Shown here: positions 56,896-64,000 of the stretch, piece by piece
How positions within the stretch are numbered: position 1 is the stretch's first letter
Layout: the number at the start of each line of letters is the position of its first letter
Assembly: GCA_003013855.2 (NCBI GenBank)
Contig: PVNU02001123.1
Span: 61,389-125,388, forward strand
Source: Liriodendron chinense
Lineage: Eukaryota; Streptophyta; Magnoliopsida; Magnoliales; Magnoliaceae
Reading direction: 5' to 3'
DNA length: 64,000 bases
Notes under the pieces: model-generated
The model's input: the letters and a program-made list of their open reading frames with translations, nothing else
Told to the model about the DNA's origin: nothing
Databases searched by the model: none
Made by a program: the position numbers and the translations under genes

Positions 56896-57360
56896 TTGTG
56901 TTGGCCACCTGCACATTCTTTTTTTGCATATATGATTGATGATGATGCATTTTTGTATTTTTTTTTGAAAAAGGTGATATGTGTAAGAGAAATATAATGC
57001 ATTTAATTGAAAAGAGAAAAAACTGTTTGAAAATCTACTGTGCCATGAGTTGTCTTGTGAGTGTGTCTGGATTTTGTGTCGGGATATAGGAATCAGAACT
57101 GGGGCTCGGTCAATGATTTGACCGATATCTCGAGATTTGACTTGCTTGATCCTTTGGTTCCCTAGAGATGTAGGCAATGGAAACTCTTGCTTCCTGAGAT
57201 TGTCAGAGTTTGTAGAGTTCTTTGCTCCTGACTGTACTTCCTCTTATTCTTGAACTGTAACTGCTTGAACTGATCTGGACCGTCTGCTTTCTTGGTACCT
57301 GCACTTTTATTTTTTCTTTTCTTTTCTTTTTTTTTTCTTTTTTTTTTTTCATTTTGAGCC
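56896..57360. other. Non-coding stretch after the antisense ORF
   Basis: Short T-runs and a T/C-rich tract at 57,300-57,355. A poly(A)-signal-like run AAATATAATGCATTT lies near 56,990 on the plus strand; no terminator can be proved. Confidence 0.4.
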
Positions 57361-57595
57361 ATTTTTGCCTGTAGTGCTCTTTCGAGTTTTCACCACAGCC
57401 GGCTTTTTCCCGTCATTTTTGCCCGTGGCGCCCTTTCAGGTTTTCACCACGTCCCGGGTATTTGGTCTTGCCTGCCCCTTGGCAGCTGTGCTGTTTTTAC
57501 CCTTGGCGCCCTTTCAGGTTTTCACCAAGTCCACTGTATGCCCACTGTTTTTACTCGGAGCGCCCTTTCGGGTTTTCACTCCGCCCTCTTTGTTT
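57361..57595. repeat. Four hairpin units with conserved loop and changing stem
   Basis: Units at 57,369-57,398, 57,424-57,451, 57,502-57,529 and 57,556-57,583 share a loop close to CGCCCTTTCRGGTTTTCA. Stems are CTGTAG/CCACAG (one A-C mismatch), CGTGG/CCACG, CTTGG/CCAAG and CGGAG/CTCCG. Both arms change together. Units are 54-78 bp apart, in the spacer between integrase and the antisense ORF. Confidence 0.85.
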
Positions 57596-58080
57596 AGGCA
57601 CACATTTTCTTTTTTCTTCTTCTTCTTCTTTTTTTTTTTTTTTTTTTTGGATCTCTGGATAACTGCGGCGGCTAGAGGTCGGGAATCCGTCGTTGCCGGC
57701 CGATGGCAGTCCTTCAGTCCTTATCCTGAGTTACGATAATAGAGCTGTCGGTCTTGCTAAAGACCCCTCTGAGATGGATGGATGGATGACTGTGTTTCTT
57801 CTTGGGTTGATTTTTTCTTGGGTGCCTTGCTTTGGCTTCCCTTTTTCTTTCTCTTTTCTTCTTTTCTTTTCTTTTTCTTTTTCTTTTGCATTCTTTTTCT
57901 CTTTTTTTTTTTTCTTTTGTCTCTTTTTGAATCCCCCCCTCTTTTTTTTTGTATTTTTCTCTTTTGGAGTCCCCTTATTTGAATCACTTGTTGGTGGACG
58001 GGAATGATTTCTCAGAGATCTTAGCTTTGACCCCTTGACTTCAGCTCTGTTAAAGTAACCTTTGATAAGGTCAGAATAAC
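57596..58080. repeat. Pyrimidine-rich low-complexity spacer
   Basis: Long T and TTTC runs (57,600-57,650 and 57,840-57,960). Lysine-rich (minus) and phenylalanine-rich (plus) frames here are composition artefacts. The stop codon of the integrase frame is at 58,081. Confidence 0.85.
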
Positions 58081-60546
58081 TTACCCGTGAAAGATCTTCA
58101 CGTTGTCGGCGTTGGTTGGCGAAGGAAGATCCACCCCTCTCATGCTGGTGAGTCTGAGGGCGCCTCCAGGAAGTACTTCTCTGATGATCAGTGGCCCGTC
58201 CCACGAGGGTTTGAACTTTCCTCTGGGATCTGGAAGGTGCGACGGTAGAATCTTCTTCATGACCATGTCGCCTACCTTGAAGCTCCTTTTTCGGACTCTC
58301 TTGTTGTAAGCCCGAGCGATCCTTTTCTGATAGCACTGTGAATGACTTAGTGCACGCATGCGTTTTTCATCTGCTAGCTGCAACTGGTCGAATCTGGCCC
58401 GTTGCCATTCTCCTTCTTCAATTCCGCTTTCTAGTAATACCCGTAACGATGGTATTTCCACCTCGACTGGTAGGACTGCTTCCATTCCGTAAGTAAGCTC
58501 GAAAAGAGTAACGCCCGTAGCAGACCGTACAGACGTTCGATAGGCCCAAAGTGCATATGGGAGCATATCTGACCAATCTCGATAGGTCACGACCATCTTC
58601 TCGAGTATTCTGACGATTGTCTTGTTTGCGGCTTCTACCCCACCATTCATCTGGGGATGGTAGGGGCTTGATCGATGACGTTGGATCTTGAACTTGCTGA
58701 GGAAGTCATCCATCTTCTTGTTGACGAACGGGGTTCCATTATCTGTGATGATAGCATTGGGAATTCCGTACCGGCATATGATGTTGTTCTTCATGAATTT
58801 GATCACTTGAGATGCTGCAATCATGGTGTATGAGGCTGCCTCTACCCACTTGGTGAAGTAGTCGACTGCCACAAGTATGTACTCGTGACCATTTGATGCT
58901 TTGGGACTGATCTTGCCGATGATGTCGAGTCCCCACATGGAGAAGGGCCAGGGGGTGGTCAGGTTGTATAACTCTGATGATGGGGCATGGATTTGATTCG
59001 CATGCTCTTGACACTTGAAGCATTTTCTGACATGCTGGCAACAGTCTGTCTCCATGGTGAGCCAATAGTAGCCGAGTCGTAGAATCTTCTTTGCCATCAT
59101 GTGCCCATTCATGTGTGGGCCACAGATTCCTTCGTGTATTTCTTTCATGATCTTTGCAGCTTCTGTTTCATCGACGCATCGGAGGAGGATGTGATTATAG
59201 GATCGCTTGTAGAGAACTTCGCCACTGATGGTGAACTGGCCGGCCAAACGTTGGATGGTTCGGCGATCTGTTGCTGTTGCTGATTCTGGATACTCCTGGG
59301 TTTCGAGATATTGCTTGATGTCGGCATACCAGGGTTTGTCAGGGACAGCTTCGGCTTCTTCTATTTGCAGGCAAAAAGCAGGTTCTTCTTGAATTTCGAC
59401 TGTGAGCTCCCATTCTGAAGCTCCTTTTGGGATCTCGAGCATTGATGCGAGCGTGGTGGGAGCATCTGCAAACTGGTTCTTGGCTCTGGGCATGTATGAG
59501 AAGGTGATTTCCTTGAATTCTTCGATCAGATTGTCAAGATACACATGATATGGTATCAACTTCTCGTCTTTAGTCTTCCATTCGCCATTGGTCTGATTGA
59601 TGATAAGCTGTGAGTCTCCAAATACTCGTAGCTTCTTGACGCCCAAGATTATGGCTTCCCTTAAGCCAGCGATGCATGCTTCGTACTCTGCCATGTTGTT
59701 GGTGCACTCGAATGCGATGCGCCTCGAGATAGGAATAGGGACATTATCTGGAGAGTAGAGGATTGCTCCAATACCACTCCCTTTAGAATTTGCTGCGCCG
59801 TCGAAGAATAACGTCCATTCATCTTTTTTCTTCTTTTCATCCCCTTCAATAAGCAAGAGATCTTCATCAGGGAAGAATGTCTTGAGCGGCTGATAGTCCA
59901 GGAGAGAGTGAGCCGCAAGATGATCGGCGAGGGCCTGTCCCTTGATTGCCTTTTGAGTGACATAGGTGATGTCGAACTCAGACAAGAGTAGCTGCCATTT
60001 AGCTATCCTTCCAGTGAGTGCCGGTTTCTCGAACAGGTACTTGAGCGGATCCATGTGAGCGAGAAGGAGAATAGGGAATGCAATCATGTATTGACGGAGT
60101 CGCTGAGTTGCCCAGACTAGGGCGAGGCAAGTCTTCTCGATCGGGGAATATCTGGTCTCGTAGTCGGTGAACTTTCGACTCAAATAGTATATTGCTTGTT
60201 CTTTCTTCCCGGTTTCGTCGTGTTGGCCGAGGACACAGCCAATGGCTTCTGCTGCTACCGAGATGTATAACAATAGTGGTCGTCCGGGAGTGGGAGGCAC
60301 TAGGACTGGAGGATTCATGAGATATTTCTTGATGCGGTCGAAGGCGACTTGGCAATCATCATTCCATTCTTTTGGGACGTTCTTCCGAAGGAGCTTGAAT
60401 ATGGACTCACAGATAGGTGTGAGCTGTGCGATGAAGCGACTGATGTATTGAATTCTGCCGAGGAAGCCACGAATTTCTTTCTCTGTTCTAGGAGGGGGCA
60501 TCTCGATGATTGCTCTGGTTTTTGGTCTCGTCGACCCTGATGCCAT
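58081..60546 (-). pseudogene. Tat pol: RNase H, second RNase H and integrase, 821 open codons
   Basis: The open frame starts in the RT connection (IIEMPPPRTEKEIRGFLGRI), then the gypsy RNase H (LLLYISVAAEAIGCVLGQ, YSPIEKTCLALVWA), then an archaeal-type RNase H around residues 240-370 (LFFDGAANSKGSGIGAIL, NNMAEYEACIAG, VFGDSQLII), then integrase: HHCC zinc module (CFKCQEH), catalytic D, D, E in MWGLDIIGKI, IITDNGTPF and GGVEAANKT, and a C-terminal basic part ending NADNVKIFHG. The usual NGQ before the catalytic Glu reads NGG. The stretch itself is open, but it is separated from RT by a +1 shift in a run of five T (60,519-60,523), so a functional polyprotein is not expected. Confidence 0.85.
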
Positions 60547-61547
60547 CTTCGCTCACCATAAAGCCGAGGAGCTTACCTCCCACTGCACCGAAGACACATT
60601 TCTGAGGGTTGAGGCGAAGCTTGTACTTTTCTAATCTGTTGAATAACTTCTTCAGATCTTCAAAGTGTCCTTCAATTGTGCGAGATTTGACGATCATGTC
60701 ATCCACATATACTTCGAGCTCTTTGTTCATCATGTCGTGGAATAGTGCTGTCATTGCTCGCTGATATGTTGCTCCTGCGTTCTTCAGACCGAACGGCATT
60801 ACCCTGTAACAGAAGGTTCCCCAGGGAGTGATGAACGATGTCTTCTCGCGATCTTCGACGGCCATCTTGATCTGATTGTAACCTGAGAACCCGTCCATGA
60901 ATGAGAAGATCTTGTACCCTGCAGTGTTGTCGACTAGAGTGTCGATATGTGGCAAAGGGAAGTCATCTTTTGGACTGGCTTTGTTGAGATCTCGGAAGTC
61001 GATGCACATTCGAACCTTGCCGTCCTTCTTTGGTACTGGCACGATGTTGGCGAGCCATTCAGGGTAGTTGGAGACTACCAAGAATCCCGCATTGTATTGC
61101 TTGATGACTTCATCTCGGACTTTCAGAGCCCTTCTGGCTTCATTCTTCGGAGTTTTTGCTTCACTGGCTTCATATCTGCCTTGGTGGGCAGATGGTGTAC
61201 AACGAGCTCTTCATCGAGCCCCGGCATGTCTTCATATGAGAACGCGAAGTTGGACAATCTTGGAGCTAGGAACTCTATCATTTTCTGTTTCCTCTCAGGT
61301 GGCAACGATTTTCCAATGCGTACTTCCCTAGGGATCTCAGGCGTCCCAAGTTTACTATCTCGAAATCATCGGCTACAACATTGGCTTTAGATTCGAACTT
61401 TTTGAGGAGATCCTCAAGTTCGGGAGCAGGATCATCATCTTCCTCGTCCCGAGCTTCGTCCAGACCCATGAGCTCAAAGTCTAATTCGATGTCGAAATCA
61501 TATGATTCGACTTCAAACTCATGCGACTCTTTAGACGAACTTGGCAC
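60488..61547 (-). pseudogene. Tat pol: reverse transcriptase and upstream linker, frameshifted
   Basis: RT blocks: NIVPVPKKDGKVRMCIDFRD, LNKASPKDDFPLPHIDTLVD, FSFMDGFSGYNQIKM, VMPFGLKNAGATYQRAM and catalytic YVDDMIVKS, then LEKYKLRLNPQKCVFGA. Upstream the conserved VKQKLRRMKPE block (near 61,140) is in another frame, and the LSNFAFSYEDMPGLDE region is separated from a further upstream acidic linker (61,547-61,360) by a one-base loss near 61,357. So there are at least two frameshifts in about 400 bp. Confidence 0.8.
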
Positions 61548-64000
61548 ACTATTGAATGCAGGAAAGAAATATTTTTTTTTTGAGATTTTTCTGAAATTGA
61601 GATGCTAGATGTTTTTGGTTTTTGAAAGTTTTTGATTTTTTTGGCTTTTCGAAATTCGCGGGACTTTGAACAAGCGGGCATTGCAGACCATGATTGAGCC
61701 CAACTTGTTCCAAAGTTCCGGTCGCTGCCTAAACAGGCGTTTTTTTTTTAAGCCAGAGCCCTCAGATGGCTCTTTGGCTGATTCAAAGTGAGGGGAACAG
61801 ATGACCATTCAGGACCCCACACTTCCTCCCCTAAGAGGTGGGGGTTGATGATTTGGGCGAAGAGTCACGATCTGGCCCAATGACCATGACTTCTTGCTGG
61901 TCAGGTTCGAGATCTGAGTCGTACTCAGTCCCTCCCGGATCACTTACCTCGCATTGCAGTTCGTCTGGTTCCCAGCTAGACACAAGTTTGGAACCTGGAC
62001 ATCAGACCAATCTAGGGCTGGCCACTTCCCTTTCTTGGTCCAATGGATGGGCTGCTTCTGCCCCTGGCTGATGATTGATGATGTTGACTTTGCAGAGATG
62101 GGCAAGTCGTGCCCCTTGCTAATTGGTGTGAGATGGGCAGTCGTGCCCCTTGCTGATTGAAGTGGGCAGGTTGTGCCCCTGGCTGTTTGAAGTGGGCAGG
62201 TTGTGCCCCTGGTTGATTGAAGTGGGCAGGTTGTGCCCCTGGTTGAGAGAAGTGGGCAAGTTGTGCCCCTGGTTGGGAGCAGGTGTCAGAGTAACCTGGT
62301 CCTGAAGCTGCTGTATTTGTCTTCCTTCTTCGTCTTCATCATTTCCTCCTTCTTCTGGAGGCTTAGAGGGTTCGAGAATCTGATCCCATCGAATGGGGGG
62401 CCACGTAGCCCAAACTAGGCTCATCGGGAGGCCTTTGTGTAGTGCAGTCGGTTGATTCCCTCCTGGATCTTTGCAAGGTTCTCCTGGCTTGACGAATTGG
62501 ATGGGTGAGCACCGAAATTTCTTCCTCCTTGTCCATGAGGTTGCCTGTATCCGAGTCCCCACTTGCGTTGGTTATATACCAGCGGTACCTTTCTGGACTT
62601 GAAGTGTTCTTCATTCGTATTTGAGGCTCAGACGCTCTGCCGGTGAAAAGACACGGTCCACCCTTATCGGTTCTGGATTGGCGATAGAGTTCACAGTCTC
62701 GAATTCGAAACTGTGAAACGGGATGTCTTCTTCAGAGTGCTGGATATCGATGACCGGGATGTCTGGTTCAGTGGCAGTAGCATTGGAAGGAATGATGAGC
62801 TCCTTCTCTGCATGGATAGAGATCACTTGATTTCACAGATATACTTCACTCGTTGATGCAGGGTTGATGGCACAGCTCCAACCTTGTGCAGCCACGGTCG
62901 TCCGAGCAGCATGTTGAAAGAGGCTGATATATCCAGGATTTGGAATGTGATGGTAGAAACTTCTGGACCTATCTGTACCTCTATGTCGACTTCCCCTTCC
63001 ACTGATCGGCGGGTTTGTCAAATGCTCTGACGCATATGGTGCTGGGTCGGAATGAAGAAGGACTGATTCCCAGGCGTTCCGCGGTCTTGAGTGGGCAGAC
63101 ATTTAAGCTTGAGCCATTATCGATAAGGACCAGCGGAACACAGAGGTCTTTGTATCGTAAGGCTATGTTGAGGGATCGCCCATGATCTCGTCCCTCTGGT
63201 GGCAACTCATTATCGGTGAAGGTGATGGCGCGCGGAGCCAGTAGCTGTCCAATCATCAATGCAATCATCTCTGGTGCCGTATCGGAGGAGACATGAGCAT
63301 CATTCAAGGTCTTGGCAAACATTTCTCGGTGTATGCGAGATGTGCAGAGTAGCTCCCATACTGAGATTTGTGCAGGGATTGACTTGAGCTGAGTTGCTAC
63401 ATCGTATGCGGCTTCATTTTTGTTGCCGAGGCCTGAGAGGACGCCTTTGGGATCTCCTCTGTTTTGATTATCTCTTCGGATGCAACGCCCGTTGGGATTC
63501 ATGTTTCCCACTTCCGCACATTCTGGATAGTGCCATGGAACCTCTTTGTAGTTTTCCTCCCTTTTGCCTTCTAGGACCACTGGTTCTTGCAACGGTGCTG
63601 GTGTGGGTACCAGATCTTCCTCGTATAGAGCTTTTGCCTTGAGAACTACATTGTTGCCTGTGCTGAAGGGGTAGTATCGAGGCTTGTCTTCATAGACCAC
63701 ATAAGGTCGTGGTCCTGGCTTGACTGTTCCTGGGGCAGGAGGCTCCCATGGAATGAATACTGGTCCTCTTGATATGGCAGGAGGTTTCTCTGTTCGTCCG
63801 AGCTGCCGTAGCGTGATTGATATGCCTCCGGGATTGCCCCTTGAATACGACTGGCTGACTGGAAGAGTCCTTCCAATACAACGGGTTCTTGTGTGATGAG
63901 TATAATCCTTCCATTGGGATTGGATTGTTCTTGAGTTGCCCCTTGCAAGATGACAGGTTCGTATGTGGGCTCGATGTATGATTGTGCTCCTTCAAGCACT
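61548..64000 (-). pseudogene. Tat gag-pol linker and aspartic protease region, runs off the window
   Basis: Protease motif VLIDNGSSLNVCPLKTAERL near 63,100, followed after a frameshift (near 63,010) by SASFNMLLGRPWLHKVGAVP (about 62,900), both typical of Tat proteases. Another one-base shift lies near 62,826. Between protease and RT is a long variable linker, including a 30-bp minisatellite. To the right, repeats of EPVVLEG/EPVILQG occupy 63,550-64,000 and continue beyond the window. Confidence 0.75.
62100..62282 (-). repeat. 30-bp coding minisatellite, about six units
   Basis: Exact 30-bp register at 62,161, 62,191, 62,221 and 62,251, with two degenerate units to the left. On the minus strand it encodes QGHNLPTS plus two variable residues. 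Each unit keeps GGGCA...TGCCC, a small inverted repeat. Confidence 0.9.

Larger units (their letters stand above)
48350..64000 (-). mobile_element. Tat-lineage Ty3/gypsy element, at least 15.6 kb, right end outside window
   Basis: Minus-strand order from the right edge: protease/linker, RT, RNase H, second (archaeal-type) RNase H, integrase; then an intergenic stretch with an antisense ORF, a long repeat-rich region, a PPT and the 3' LTR (48,350-49,739). Two RNase H domains and an extra ORF between pol and the 3' LTR are known features of the Tat group (Ogre/Retand relatives). Pol has at least five frameshifts. The 5' LTR and gag start are not in the window, so age and TSD cannot be judged. 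Confidence 0.75.

Noticed and set aside
57365..58007. Phenylalanine-rich (plus) and lysine-rich (minus) ORFs
   Set aside because: Products of T/C-rich low-complexity sequence between integrase and the antisense ORF.

Overview
The window reads as repeat-rich nuclear DNA of a flowering plant. It has spliced F-box/FBD/LRR genes, Ty1/copia and Ty3/gypsy LTR retrotransposons primed by initiator tRNA-Met, and many short inverted-repeat elements. The dominant dispersed repeat (arms reading like GTGGGCCCACCATGATGT) reminds me of woody and magnoliid-type genomes, but that lineage guess is weak. There are no bacterial operons, CRISPR arrays or rRNA/tRNA genes.

Layout. 0-1.6 kb: the end of one LTR abuts a decayed copia gag with its own PBS and an 888-bp LTR. 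1.6-6.8 kb: copies of a fold-back MITE family, one split by a 1.3-kb solo-LTR-like insertion, plus three tRNA-derived SINE candidates. 6.8-15.3 kb (minus): an F-box/FBD/LRR pseudogene whose second intron holds a complete 5.9-kb CRM-like Ty3/gypsy element (LTRs 689 bp, TSD GAAAC). 15.3-26.9 kb: MITEs, microsatellites and an apparently intact tandem paralogue (19,764-22,103, three exons, 514 aa). 26.9-45.4 kb: nested copia elements. An old copia pol was split by a 17.1-kb copia (TSD GTTTA); that element was split by a young 6.0-kb gag-only element (TSD AATAT), and its leader holds a 3.3-kb Tekay/Del-like LTR. 46.2-47.9 kb: a 1.7-kb TRIM-like element (TSD TTCCC) inside another MITE copy. 48.35-64 kb: a large Tat-lineage Ty3/gypsy element on the minus strand, running off the right edge. 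Its frameshifted pol carries two RNase H domains; on the opposite strand, between pol and the 3' LTR, lies an intact two-exon 885-aa ORF with a plant-mobile-domain-like core.

How it works together. The only host gene that looks functional is the F-box/FBD/LRR gene, a predicted SCF ubiquitin-ligase substrate adaptor. Everything else is mobile DNA in various states of decay, and the nesting order agrees with LTR divergence counted by eye: about 3% for the 17-kb copia, about 0.9% for the CRM-like element, about 0.65% for the gag-only element.

The least expected signals are structural. Three repeat arrays have the form 'conserved loop, changing but still complementary stem': in the Tat element at 57.37-57.58 kb, as C(UUCG)G-type hairpins upstream of the antisense ORF at 51.9-53.3 kb, and in the Tekay-like LTR at 40.18-40.42 kb. 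A palindrome built on GACCGGTC recurs in three unrelated LTR families.
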